A stretch of DNA of 64,000 nucleotides from positions 36,200-100,199 of the forward strand of contig JANYES010000024.1 of assembly GCA_025362975.1 (NCBI GenBank). Reading direction: 5' to 3'. The stretch is from Alphaproteobacteria bacterium (lineage in GTDB: Bacteria > Pseudomonadota > Alphaproteobacteria > Rickettsiales > SXRF01). Shown piece after piece: positions 8,754 through 17,900 of this stretch; position 1 is the stretch's first letter, and every line of letters begins with the position of its first letter. The position numbers were made by a program, and so were the translations under genes. A model generated the notes under the pieces. The model searched no databases, was not told the origin of the DNA, and saw nothing but the letters and a program-made list of their open reading frames with translations.

Positions 8754-9860
8754 TTACGCGGCCACGGCCTGCGCAAGGATATCTCGGAGTAAATCTGGAT
8801 TAACTTCTTGCGTAATAAACGCTTTTCCGATGCCGCGGGCGAGGATGAAGGTGAGCTTGCCGTTGGCAACTTTTTTATCGCGGGTGAAATGTTCTATTAA
8901 GCGTTCGATATCCCAATCTTTTTTAACTGAAAGCGGGGAAGAGGGGAGGCCGGTTTTTTCGTAGTGGGACAGGACTGAGTCGAGGTCGTGCTGGGGGCAC
9001 AGGCCCATGCGGACCGAGGTTTTGAAGGCCATGACCATGCCGATGGCAACCGCTTCGCCATGAAGCAGTGTGTCGGAAAAACCGGTTTCTGCTTCGAGGG
9101 CATGGGCGAAGGTGTGTCCGAAATTTAGAAGTGCGCGGATGTTTTGTTCTTTTTCGTCGGCAGCGACGATGGCGGCTTTGGCAGCACAGGATTTGACGAT
9201 GGCGTGGGACATGAGTTTTAAGTCGCCAGCGAGTAGGGCGGGGCCGTTTTTGTCGAGCCAGTGGAAAAATTCGGGGTCGTTGATGAAGCCGTATTTGACC
9301 ATCTCGGCGTAACCGGCCAGTAACTCGCGCTTATCCAAGGTAGCAAGCGTGGTGACGTCGGCGAGGACCATCAGGGGCTGGTAGAAGCTGCCGATAAGGT
9401 TTTTGCCGAATTTGGAATTGATGCCGGTTTTACCGCCGACGGAGCTGTCGACTTGCGAGAGCAAGGTGGTGGGGATTTGGATGAAGGGGATGCCGCGTAA
9501 GAGCACGCTCGCGGCGAAGCCCGTTAGATCGCCGATGACGCCGCCCCCGAGGGCAATCAACGTGGTGGCGCGGTCCGGTTTTTGTTCGAGGATGGTTTCC
9601 ATGAGGCTGGAAAACGCGTCTAGGCTTTTGGTACCTTCGCCGGGCTGGACGATGACGGAGCGGCAGCGGATCTGCTTGTCTTCAAGAGCGTTGGTGAGGC
9701 GGTGGAGGTAGAAGCGCGCCACGGTGGAGTCGCTGACAATAATGACTTTGCCGCCGGGGACGAGCGCGGCGATGCGCTCGCCGCAGGTGGCGAGGAGGCG
9801 TTCGCCGACATGGATGTCGTAGGCGCGGTCGCCGAGTTCGACGCGTAGGGTTTCGCTCAT
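8754..9860 (-). CDS. aroB: 3-dehydroquinate synthase
   Basis: 368 residues, typical length. AroB converts DAHP to 3-dehydroquinate, the second step of the shikimate pathway, using NAD and a divalent metal. Seen in the sequence are the NAD-binding segment ALGGGVIGDLTGFAAS, IPTTLLSQVDSSVGGKTG, the metal and substrate region GYAEMVKYG, RALLNFGHTFAHALE with metal-binding His, LLHGEAVAIGM, and DKKVANGKLTFIL near the C-terminus. It overlaps the upstream aroK gene by 4 bases (ATGA), the usual arrangement for these two shikimate genes. Confidence 0.97.
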   Translation of the reverse strand: MSETLRVELGDRAYDIHVGERLLATCGERIAALVPGGKVIIVSDSTVARFYLHRLTNALEDKQIRCRSVIVQPGEGTKSLDAFSSLMETILEQKPDRATTLIALGGGVIGDLTGFAASVLLRGIPFIQIPTTLLSQVDSSVGGKTGINSKFGKNLIGSFYQPLMVLADVTTLATLDKRELLAGYAEMVKYGFINDPEFFHWLDKNGPALLAGDLKLMSHAIVKSCAAKAAIVAADEKEQNIRALLNFGHTFAHALEAETGFSDTLLHGEAVAIGMVMAFKTSVRMGLCPQHDLDSVLSHYEKTGLPSSPLSVKKDWDIERLIEHFTRDKKVANGKLTFILARGIGKAFITQEVNPDLLRDILAQAVAA

Positions 9861-10405
9861 TGGGCGGTGGCCTTTAACTTGGAAAGCTCGCCAATGATGC
9901 TGTCGACGACGGTTTCGTGTAGGCCAGCATTGCTGTCGATGGTGATGTCGGCTTGCGCGTAGATGGGGTAGCGCTCTTCCATCAGGCGGGTGAGGATGAC
10001 GCCTTTGTCGCCGGTTTTAAGCAGCGGGCGGGTGTCGCGGCGTGAGACGCGTTCGAGCAGGATGTCGAGGTCGGCTTTGAGCCAGATGGAAATGCCTTTG
10101 GCCTGAATCGCTTCGCGGATGGCGGGTTGGATGAAGGCACCGCCGCCGGTGGCGAGCACGCAAGGCGGGCCGCTGAGAAGGCGGAGCAGCACGCGCTGCT
10201 CGAGATCGCGGAAAATGGCTTCGCCGTAGGTTTCGAAAATATCGGCGATGGAGCAACCGGCGGCTTCGACGATTTCATTGTCGGAGTCGATGAATTGCAG
10301 ATCGAGCGTAGTGGCGAGGCGCCGTCCGATAGTGGATTTGCCAGCGCCCATGAGGCCGACCAATACGATCGGTTTTGAGATGGTTATGTGTGGGCCGCTC
10401 GTCAT
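9857..10405 (-). CDS. aroK: Shikimate kinase
   Basis: 182 residues. It phosphorylates shikimate at O3 with ATP in aromatic amino acid synthesis. The P-loop GLMGAGKSTIGRRLA is near residue 17, followed by FIDSDNEIVEAAG (substrate-binding Asp), the FRDLEQRVL segment, the glycine loop LATGGGAF, and RRDTRPLL in the lid and adenine-binding region. It is the first gene of the operon aroK-aroB-CNNM-DUF6898-PBP. It is divergent from the small gene at 10469 with only 63 bases between, so the two promoters must be close or overlapping. Confidence 0.96.
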   Translation of the reverse strand: MTSGPHITISKPIVLVGLMGAGKSTIGRRLATTLDLQFIDSDNEIVEAAGCSIADIFETYGEAIFRDLEQRVLLRLLSGPPCVLATGGGAFIQPAIREAIQAKGISIWLKADLDILLERVSRRDTRPLLKTGDKGVILTRLMEERYPIYAQADITIDSNAGLHETVVDSIIGELSKLKATAQ

Positions 10406-10468
10406 TGGGTGTTGTCGTTGTCGTTGCTTATGTTATATTTCGTTCGAAGATACAAAACTTAAAGGAAA

Positions 10469-10648
10469 ATGCAAAGAATGCAACATAAGCGCGTTATTTC
10501 ACCATTTGGATTCATTAAACTGGCTCTGGGCCTTGCTTTGGTGGTGGGAATCGCCTCGCTGATGACGGCCAATATCCCGGCCCCGCAACACCCGATTGAG
10601 AAAGAGCTGGATGCCAAGGCGTTCCTCGAGCAGCCTGCCAAGCAGTAA
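10469..10648 (+). CDS. Small single-pass membrane protein (59 aa)
   Basis: ATG at 10469 with AAAGGA at 10461-10466 as ribosome binding site; stop at 10646-10648. The 59-residue product has a basic start (MQRMQHKRVI), one hydrophobic segment (about residues 14-34) and a short acidic tail beginning PAPQHPIEKELDAK. No family recognised. It overlaps the start of the Xer recombinase gene by 38 bases in another frame, an arrangement compatible with translational coupling. The good ribosome binding site and clean membrane-protein layout argue that it is real. Confidence 0.6.
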   Translation: MQRMQHKRVISPFGFIKLALGLALVVGIASLMTANIPAPQHPIEKELDAKAFLEQPAKQ

Positions 10649-11579
10649 TTCCGAAATCGAGCCATTTATTGAAATGATGGTGGCCGAGCGCGGGGCTTCG
10701 GCCAATACGGTCGACGCGTATCAGCGGGATCTTGTTGATTTTATTGCCTTCCTGAAGAAAAAATCGCTGACGCTGGAAACGGTGGCGCGTGGCGATATTG
10801 AAGCGTTCATGAGCCATTTGAGCAAGGCCGGGATTGCACCGAGGACCGCGGCGCGCAAGCTTTCTGCGATTCGCCAGCTGTTCCAGTTTATGTTTAATGA
10901 GAAGCAGCGCGGTGATAATCCATCGGCGACGCTGGAAACGCCCCGCATGGGGAAATATTTGCCTAAGACGTTGAGCATCGAACATGTCGAGGCGTTGCTG
11001 AATGTGGCGCGGGATGATGATTCGCCGAAGGGGGTGCGGTTGCAGGCGATGATGGAATTGTTGTACGGCGCGGGCTTGCGGGTGTCAGAGCTGGTGGGGC
11101 TGAAATTATCGGCGTTGCAGGTGAAGCAGGGTAAAATTGTCGATGCAGATTTTCTGGTAATTCACGGCAAGGGGAACAAGGAACGGCTGGTGCCGCTGCA
11201 CGGCAAGGCACAAAAGGCGCTCACGAAATATATCGGCGTGCGCGAAGTTTTTTTGACGGAGAAAAAACCGTCGGCGTTTTTATTTCCGTATCACCGCGCA
11301 GAAGGGTTTGTGACGCGGCAGCAATTCGGGGTGCTGCTCAAGGAGCTGGCGGTGAAGGCGAAGATCGATCCAGAATTCTTATCGCCGCATACGCTTCGGC
11401 ATTCGTTTGCCACGCATTTGCTCGAAGGTGGGGCGGATTTGCGCGTGATTCAGGAATTGCTGGGGCATTCTGATATTTCAACGACGCAGATCTATACGCA
11501 TGTGGCGGGCGAGCGGCTGAAGAAGCTGGTGCAGGAGAATCATCCGTTAGCGCGCAGTGAGGCGCAGGAAGACGCCTAG
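10611..11579 (+). CDS. xerD: Tyrosine recombinase XerD/XerC
   Basis: 322 residues from the ATG at 10611; a TTG at 10596 would add five residues. Xer recombinases resolve chromosome dimers at dif sites during division. The N-terminal SAM-like DNA-binding domain (about 15-100: AERGASANTVDAYQRDL) is followed by the catalytic domain with Arg in YGAGLRVSELVGL, Lys in HGKGNKERLVPL, the HTLRHSFATHL box, LGHSDISTTQIYTHV with the nucleophilic Tyr, and a C-terminal LKKLVQENHPLA tail typical of XerD. The call of XerD over XerC is from overall similarity and is less certain than the family. The start lies inside the upstream small gene. Confidence 0.93.
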   Translation: MPRRSSSSLPSSNSEIEPFIEMMVAERGASANTVDAYQRDLVDFIAFLKKKSLTLETVARGDIEAFMSHLSKAGIAPRTAARKLSAIRQLFQFMFNEKQRGDNPSATLETPRMGKYLPKTLSIEHVEALLNVARDDDSPKGVRLQAMMELLYGAGLRVSELVGLKLSALQVKQGKIVDADFLVIHGKGNKERLVPLHGKAQKALTKYIGVREVFLTEKKPSAFLFPYHRAEGFVTRQQFGVLLKELAVKAKIDPEFLSPHTLRHSFATHLLEGGADLRVIQELLGHSDISTTQIYTHVAGERLKKLVQENHPLARSEAQEDA

Positions 11580-12323
11580 CATCATCGGCAGTAAGGCCCA
11601 GCCGATTTCGCTGATAGCGACGAAGAGAATCACCGGAGCAGAGAAGTGTAGCAGGGCGAGGCTGACGCCGAGGGCAGCGTTGTTGAAGCTGGAGCTGGTG
11701 GTGTAGGTGATGCGTTCTTCGCGCGGGCGTTTGGGGAATAAATAGTAGCCGAAGGCGATGTAGGTGGCGAAGCAGCAGAGCGCTACGAGTAGTGCTGAGA
11801 TGAGGCCTTCACCGCTTAGGATGACGTCTCGCTGTTTGGCGATGGCCATGGCGATTACGAAGGCGACAAGTAGCACGGACCAGATTTTATTTTGTGAATA
11901 GATGTAGGCGGCGCTGCGGTGATGGCGGCGGGTGATGGCGTAGATCGACATCGGTAGGAAGACGCACCAGACCATAGTCATGAAAAGCGCGGCCGGGGAG
12001 GGCGTGGCTTCGATGCCGCCGAGCATGGCGAATTGGAGCGGGATTAGAAAGGGCGTGAGGAGCTGGCTCACGATGACGATGGCAAAAGCAGGCGCGATGG
12101 CGCCGCCGAAGATGGAGGCGAAGGCGGGGCTGGAGACGGCGGCGGGCAGCGTCGATAGCAAAAAGACGCCAGCGGCGTATTGAGGGGCGAGCTGGCGGGC
12201 GATGAACCAGAGAAGGCCGGGCAGGAGGCAATAGCGCAGTACATAAAACAGCAAAATATTTTTCCAGCGCAGCGAGGCGAAACCGCCGTCGCGCAGGCGG
12301 TAGCAGGAGATGAACATCAGCAT
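11547..12323 (-). CDS. Bile acid:sodium symporter (BASS)-like membrane protein, 5' end doubtful
   Basis: 258 residues from the first ATG (12323), about eight hydrophobic segments, with family-like FLLSTLPAAVSSPAF and YTTSSSFNNAALG motifs. The homologous-looking reading frame continues upstream to 12446, adding a first membrane segment (KKFIETHFGIVLLLS). It is then stopped by an in-frame TAG at 12447-12449, six codons after an in-frame ATG at 12467. The gene therefore either lost its proper start through a nonsense change (CAG to TAG would restore it), begins at a rare ATT at 12440, or makes a shorter protein from 12323. The 3' end overlaps the Xer gene by 33 bases, tail to tail. Substrate unknown. 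Confidence 0.7.
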   Translation of the reverse strand: MLMFISCYRLRDGGFASLRWKNILLFYVLRYCLLPGLLWFIARQLAPQYAAGVFLLSTLPAAVSSPAFASIFGGAIAPAFAIVIVSQLLTPFLIPLQFAMLGGIEATPSPAALFMTMVWCVFLPMSIYAITRRHHRSAAYIYSQNKIWSVLLVAFVIAMAIAKQRDVILSGEGLISALLVALCCFATYIAFGYYLFPKRPREERITYTTSSSFNNAALGVSLALLHFSAPVILFVAISEIGWALLPMMLGVFLRLTAR

Positions 12324-12531
12324 GGCGAGCGCGATGACGACGGCGAAGTTGGGAATGGCGCCAAATGCGGGAATAGCGAGGCCCGCGCCGCAGGAAAGCA
12401 GCAGGACAATGCCGAAATGGGTTTCGATAAATTTTTTAATATCAAACTATTGGGTTGGCTGCGTCATTGCTATTACTTGTCGTTAAGAAATTTTGTGGTA
12501 AACTATACAGTATCTTACACAGAGGTTGAAC

Positions 12532-13113
12532 ATGAAAGACTTTCCAGATGTGATCGTTGTTCCAGCGGGCCGCTCGCCGAGCTATTTAAACGGTGAGGCG
12601 CTGACCGGCGCGCTGGTGGGTGATGTGCTGAGCGATAATATCGTAGGCACGCTGGCGGGCGGGGCGATTGGCGGCATGATCGGCAAGGAACGGATGCAGC
12701 ATGAATCGGAGCACGGGCGCGAAGTGCATAAGCCGGGGTCGCTGGGCGGGAAGCTGGCGTTTAACGGGATTGTCGGCGGGGTGGTTGCGGGGTTGTTCGC
12801 GGCGGCGCTGGCGATGTCGGGCATGGTGCTGATTGCGGCGGGAATTGTCGCGGGCGGGGCGGCGATTGGTAGTGCGATCGGGTATGTGTCGCATCAGGGT
12901 AAGGTGAAGGATTACGACGCGGCGAAATCGTATTTCGAACGTCACGGCGGGCATTATGAAGGGCGCGAGCGCGAAGCCCAGAAATCGCAGAGCAAGCCGT
13001 ATCAGGTGACGCCCGAGGAATACGCGCTGTTGCAGCAGAAGCTGGCGGCGGCGAAGCAACCGCATCCGCAGGGTGTGGAAGCAGCGCAAGGGATGGCGGT
13101 TGCGGCGCGGTAG
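12532..13113 (+). CDS. Glycine-zipper-like hypothetical protein
   Basis: 193 residues from the ATG at 12532, chosen because AGAGG at 12521-12525 is correctly spaced; a TTG at 12526 is also in frame. Two Gly/Ala-rich stretches (about residues 22-48 with GALVGDV and GTLAGGAIGGMIG, and 75-125 with GIVGGVVAGLFAAAL and GIVAGGAAIGSAIG) have the GxxxG spacing of glycine zippers that pack in membranes. The C-terminal third is hydrophilic (YFERHGGHYEGRERE, then a PEEYALLQQKL helix). No signal peptide is seen. No named family recognised. It ends 17 bases before a strong bidirectional terminator. Confidence 0.65.
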   Translation: MKDFPDVIVVPAGRSPSYLNGEALTGALVGDVLSDNIVGTLAGGAIGGMIGKERMQHESEHGREVHKPGSLGGKLAFNGIVGGVVAGLFAAALAMSGMVLIAAGIVAGGAAIGSAIGYVSHQGKVKDYDAAKSYFERHGGHYEGREREAQKSQSKPYQVTPEEYALLQQKLAAAKQPHPQGVEAAQGMAVAAR

Positions 13114-13130
13114 TTTGCAGCATTGTTCAG

Positions 13131-13170
13131 CTTGTAAAAAAGGCAGCCCGGGAGCTGCCTTTTTTACAAG
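13131..13170. terminator. Bidirectional rho-independent terminator
   Basis: Perfect 17-bp arms (13131-13147 and 13154-13170) with a 6-base loop. The core is AAAAAAGGCAGC/GCTGCCTTTTTT, so a U-run follows the stem in both directions. It serves the glycine-zipper gene on the + strand and the decayed VPLPA-CTERM gene on the - strand. Confidence 0.92.
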
Positions 13171-13180
13171 CGAAAGGCGG

Positions 13181-13711
13181 TTATGCCAAAGCGACGCGGC
13201 GGCGGGCCATGTAGCCCATGCCCAGAAGGGCGAGCACGAAGACAGGCCAGCTTGCCGGAAGCGGCACGGCGGATAACGGCGTAACGGGGTGGAAGCTGGA
13301 AATATTGGTGGGGCGGAAGATACCCGCCTGTCCACTGCTGTTGCGGCTCAGGACATCTGCGGAGAAGAAATTGGTGTGGCTACCTGCGGGGGAATAGACC
13401 ACGTAGGAATCGATAACCGGGCCGCCGGGGGAGTGGCTGTTATCGCCGGGGGTGCCGAAATCGCGGATGTTGTAGAAGGCGTCAAGACCGACTTGGGTGG
13501 TGGCGCTTGACGCGCGCGGGGCAGTCAACTCGTCGTAGGTGCCGAAATCAAGGATGCCGCCGCCGATATAAGCCGGGTTATAATTCCATTAGATCTGCGC
13601 GCCACCCACCGGGATGCCGGTGACGCTGTTGGCGGTTAAACCCAGCTGTGTCGGGGCGACGATGGCAACGTCGCGGTCGAATGTGATAGTGGAACAACTG
13701 TAATATAAAGA
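13181..13711 (-). pseudogene. Decayed VPLPA-CTERM exported protein gene
   Basis: The intact C-terminal part (about 115 codons from 13528) ends with VPLPASWPVFVLALLGMG followed by ARRR. This is a VPLPA/PEP-CTERM sorting signal: a short motif, a membrane segment and a basic tail, which in other bacteria is processed by an exosortase. The same frame continues upstream through recognisable protein sequence (WNYNPAYIGGGILDFG, and further up FDRDVAIVAPTQLGL). It is broken by TAA at 13589-13591 (after GGAQI) and has no start or signal peptide before it meets the stop of the AIM24 gene. The N-terminus is therefore lost and the gene is dead or a remnant. Exosortase is not in this window. Confidence 0.7.
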
Positions 13712-14482
13712 CTATTCTTTGCTGCTGAGCATGGTGGCCGCAAGGCCTAGCAATCCGCCGACGGCGGCACCGCTGATGGTGTTGGTCGCCACGACGCTAC
13801 TGGGCGCATTGTTCATCGGCAGGTAGCTGGCGATGGATTCGGCGAGGTTCATCATTGGCATGCTTTGCAACCAGATGCGTCCCGGGCCGGTGAGCGTGGC
13901 GAGGAACAGGCCTTCGCCGCCGAATAGGAGGTTTTTGACCCCGCCCACCATCTGGATATCGGTGGTGACGGTGGGGTTTTGCACGCCGATATGACCGGCG
14001 TGGACGAGAAGGCGTTCGCCGGGTTGCAGGTCTTTGACGACCAGCTCGCCTGCAAGGTCGAGCCAGACCGTGCCGGGGCCGGTGACGCGCTGGAGGATGA
14101 AGCCTTCACCGGCGAAGAAGCCAGCACCTAAGCGCTTTTGCCATGCGATGTCGAGGCCCACGGATTTTTCGGCGCAGAGGAAGGTTTCTTGGCGGCACAG
14201 CAGCGACTCGCCGTCTTTTAAGGTGACGGGCATGATGGTGCCGGGGAATTTGGAGGCGAAGGCGATGTTGCCGCCGCTGCGGGCGGTGAAGCTGGTGACG
14301 AACAGCGATCCGCCGGAGAGGCTGCGCTTAATCCCGGCGAAGAGCCCGCCGCCGGTGTGGGTGTCCATGTCGATGCTGTCGCTCATCCATGCCATCGTGC
14401 TGGTCTGGCTGTAGACCTGCTCGCCGGGGGCGAGGTCGATGGAGACGGTCTGCATGGTGGTGCCGTTGATTTCGTATTGCAT
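13712..14482 (-). CDS. AIM24 family protein
   Basis: 256 residues. The sequence follows the AIM24/TIGR00266 beta-roll family: APGEQVYSQTSTMAWM near the N-terminus, GGGLFAGIKRSLSGGSLFVTSF, FASKFPGTIMP, GEGFILQRVTGPGTVWL, GGEGLFLATLTGPGRIWLQSMPM, and a Gly-rich hydrophobic C-terminus (GAAVGGLLGLAATML). The mitochondrial relative affects inner membrane architecture; the bacterial members have no settled function. The C-terminal hydrophobic stretch suggests membrane attachment. The gene ends directly against the VPLPA-CTERM remnant. Confidence 0.88.
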   Translation of the reverse strand: MQYEINGTTMQTVSIDLAPGEQVYSQTSTMAWMSDSIDMDTHTGGGLFAGIKRSLSGGSLFVTSFTARSGGNIAFASKFPGTIMPVTLKDGESLLCRQETFLCAEKSVGLDIAWQKRLGAGFFAGEGFILQRVTGPGTVWLDLAGELVVKDLQPGERLLVHAGHIGVQNPTVTTDIQMVGGVKNLLFGGEGLFLATLTGPGRIWLQSMPMMNLAESIASYLPMNNAPSSVVATNTISGAAVGGLLGLAATMLSSKE

Positions 14483-14536
14483 GGGTGGGCCTTTTTATTT
14501 TCAGGGATTATATCATCGGCAGTAATCGGCGGGCAA

Positions 14537-14890
14537 TTATTTTGCGGCGTTTGAATGCAGTTGAGCGGCACGGGCGCGGTTCATCGTGGCTTTACAGGCG
14601 ATGGTATCAGAGCTGGCCATCGTTCCTGTGCGTTCGTCGGATTGGTAGGCGCATTCAGCATCGCGGTATGCTAGCCAGCGTGTTTGCACTTCTTTTAAGG
14701 CCGGGGTTGCGGCGGTGGTTTTTAAAGCATCCTGAAAGGCCTGTTCGGAACCAGGCAGGTCAAACGTACAGGTGGCCATTTCTACAGGCGAGGTTAAATC
14801 GGGGTGTGCTCGCAGGCACTCCTTTTCGCTGGGTAGCGCACGTGCGGCAGCGGATAGCAATAAGATAGTGGCGAGAAATATTCGTTTCAT
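14537..14890 (-). CDS. LprI-like (DUF1311) periplasmic protein
   Basis: 117 residues from the ATG at 14890, which begins a clean signal peptide (MKRIFLATILLLSAAARA); a farther upstream start at 14929 would spoil it. The mature part has a DUF1311/lysozyme-inhibitor LprI-like layout: four Cys (KECLRAH, ATCTFDL, AECAYQS, IACKATM), the conserved RWLAYRDAEC segment, and a terminal NRARAAQLHS helix. Some relatives inhibit lysozyme; that activity is only possible here. It lies just downstream of nrdJ on the same strand but behind a terminator, so it is probably transcribed separately. Confidence 0.72.
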   Translation of the reverse strand: MKRIFLATILLLSAAARALPSEKECLRAHPDLTSPVEMATCTFDLPGSEQAFQDALKTTAATPALKEVQTRWLAYRDAECAYQSDERTGTMASSDTIACKATMNRARAAQLHSNAAK

Positions 14891-14908
14891 TGGTCTACTT
14901 AATAAAAA

Positions 14909-14939
14909 AAGGCGGAGCCGGTTTCCCATGCTCCGCCTT
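14909..14939 (-). terminator. Rho-independent terminator of nrdJ
   Basis: 10-bp perfect stem AAGGCGGAGC / GCTCCGCCTT with an 11-base loop. Read on the - strand, the stem is followed by a run of seven T. It lies between the nrdJ stop (14960) and the LprI-like start (14890). Confidence 0.88.
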
Positions 14940-14959
14940 GCGGGTAGTTATTTTATTGT

Positions 14960-17900
14960 TTAGCTGCAGCCGCTCGTGCCGCCGCAGGTGTTGCATTTCA
15001 TGCAGGTGCCGTTGCGGACCAGGGTGAAGTTGCCGCATTCGCCGCAGGCGTCGCCTTCGTAGCCTTTGGCTTTGGCCTGGCGGATGCGTTCTCGCACGAC
15101 GGTGTTTTCCTGCACGGAGACGCCGACATGGACGCCAATAACATTTCCTGGGGTGCCTTCGTGCTCGGTTTTGAGGTACGCTTTGGTTTCAATCACCGGG
15201 TCGTTGGCGACCGCAAGCGCACCGTGGCTTACGGCTTGCGGGGCTGTGTTGGAGACCACGTAGAGCTGGCCGCGCACGAAGCCGTTGCTGGCGGCTTTGT
15301 TGAAGAGTTGCGGTAGTTCCGGTTGGTCGGTGGCGCGGGTGGAATCACCCTCGCCGCGGCCGATGGAATCGGAGCGCAGGTCGCCCATTTCGACATGGGC
15401 GAGGTCGTTGCGGCCGAGATAGGAGATGGCGAGTTCGCGGAAGAGGTAGTCGAGGATGGAGGTCGACATCTTGATTGCCTCGTTGCCTTCGACCATGCCG
15501 TTAGGTTCGAAACGGGTGAAGGTGAAGGCGTCGACGTATTCTTCGAGTGGCACGCCGTATTGCAGGGCGATGGAAACGGCGATGGCGAAGTTGTTCATCA
15601 GCGAACGGAACGCCGCGCCTTCCTTGTGCATATCGACGAAGATTTCGCCGATATTGCCGTCTTCGTATTCGCCGGTGCGCAGGTACACTTTATGGCCGCC
15701 GACGGTGGCTTTCTGGGTGTAGCCTTTGCGGCGCTCGGGCATGCGCTTGCGTTCTGTCGAGTGCACGATGCGCTCGACGATTTTCTGCGCGATGGCGGCG
15801 GGCTGGCGAAGTTCTTTGACCTCGATCTGGCGCTGATCGTCGTCGTCCACGTTGCTGAGTTCAGCGGCGATGGAGGCGTTGAGCGGCTGCGACAGCTTGG
15901 AGCCGTCGCGGTAGAGGGCGTTGGCTTTGAGGCAGAGTTTCCACGACATGAGGTAGGCGTCTTTGCATTCCTCGACGGTGGCGTTGTTGGGCATGTTGAT
16001 GGTTTTGGAGATGGCGCCCGAGATGTAGGGCTGGACGGCGGCCATCATGAGGATATGGCTGGCGGCCGAGAGGAAGCGCTTGCCTTTTTTGCCGCACGGG
16101 TTGGCGCAGTCGAACACGGCGTAGTGCTCTTCTTTCAGGTGCGGCGCGCCTTCGACGGTCATGGTGCCGCAGCAATATTCGTTGGCCATGTCAATGTCGA
16201 CTTTCATGAAGCCGAGGGAGGCGAGCATGTCGAAGTTGAAATCGTCGAGCTGGGCTTGCGTGAAACCGAGTTTGGTTTTGCAGAACTCTTCGCCAAGCGT
16301 CCATTTGTTGAAGGCGAATTTGATTTCGAAGGCGGCGCCGAGGGATTTTTCGATTTTGGCGAGGGCCTCGTCGTTAAAGCCTTTGGTGCGAAGCAGCGCA
16401 TGGTTGACGCCGGGGGCGTCTTTGAGCGTGCCGTTGCCTACCGCGTAGGCGATGATTTCGGCTTGCTGTTTTTGCGGGTAGCCGAGGACTTTTAAGGCTT
16501 CGGCGACTTGCTGGTTGATAATTTTGAAGTAACCGCCGCCAGCGAGTTTTTTAAACTTCACGATGGCGAAGTCAGGCTCGATGCCGGTGGTGTCGCAGTC
16601 CATGACCAGACCGATGGTGCCGGTCGGGGCGATACAGGTGGCTTGCGCGTTGCGGTAGCCGTATTTCTCGCCGAGCATGATGGCGGAGTCCCATGCTTTT
16701 TTAGCGGCTTTGACCAGCGCTTTGTCGGTGCATTTGGCGATGTCGAGCGGCACGGGCGAGATGGAGAGCTCTTCGTAACCAGCGGCTTCGCCGAGCGCGG
16801 CGCGGCGGTGGTTGCGCATAACACGCATCATGTGGGCTTTGTTGGCTTCGTAACCGTCGAAGGGCCCGAGTTCTTTGGACATTTCGGCGGACGCCGCGTA
16901 GGAGGTGCCGGTCATGATGGCGGTGATGGCACCGGCGATGGCGCGGCCTTCGGCGGAATCATACGGAACGCCGGTCGCCATGAGCAGGCCGCCGATATTG
17001 GCGTAGCCGAGGCCTAGCGTGCGGTATTCATAGGAGAGGCGTGCGATTTCCTTGGAGGGAAACTGCGCCATCAGAACCGAGATTTCGAGCACGACGGTCC
17101 ACAAGCGCGCGGCGTATTCAAAGGATTTGATGTCGAAGATGCCGTTGTCCTGTTTGAACTTGAGCAGGTTGATGGAGGCAAGGTTGCAGGCAGTGTCGTC
17201 TAGGAACATGTATTCCGAGCACGGATTGCTGGCGCGGATGCGGCCGGATTCCGGGCAGGTGTGCCACTCGTTGATGGTGGTATCGTATTGCAGGCCGGGA
17301 TCGGCACAGGCCCATGCGGCGTAGGCGATCTGTTCCCAGAGGTCGCGCGCGGGGATGGTATCGGACACTTTGGAGTCGCGGCGGCGGATGAGGTGCCACG
17401 GTTTGTCTTCTTCGACGGCTTCTAAGAATTCGTTGGTGAGGCGGACGGAGTTGTTCGAGTTCTGACCCGAGACGGTGCGGTAGGCTTCGGAATCCCAGTC
17501 GGTGTCGTATTCGGGGAAGTCGAGGTCCGTGTAGCCTTGTTTTGCGAACTCGATGACGCGCTGGATGTAGTTATCCGGGATCAGGGATTTGCGGGCGTCG
17601 CGAAGGGCGGTTTTGAGCGCCGGGTTGTCAGAGGCGGAAAAGCGCGTGTCGGAATCCGAGATGGTGCAGGCGGCCATGATGGCTTGCAGATGCCTGCGGC
17701 ATAGCTTGGAGCCGGTGACGAGGGCTGCGACTTTTTGTTCTTCTAAGACTTTCCAGTTAATGAATTCCTGAATGTCGGGATGGTCGATGTCGATCACGAC
17801 CATTTTAGCGGCGCGGCGGGTGGTGCCGCCGGATTTGATGGCACCTGCGGCGCGGTCACCGATTTTGAGGAAGGACATGAGCCCGGAGGATTTTCCGCCG

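Noticed and set aside
13181..13528. Intact 115-residue gene with VPLPA-CTERM
   Set aside because: No signal peptide at its start, and the homologous frame continues upstream past a stop codon, so it is a remnant.
15323..16495. 390-codon + strand frame inside nrdJ
   Set aside because: Antisense to a strongly supported gene; composition is that of a frame shadow.
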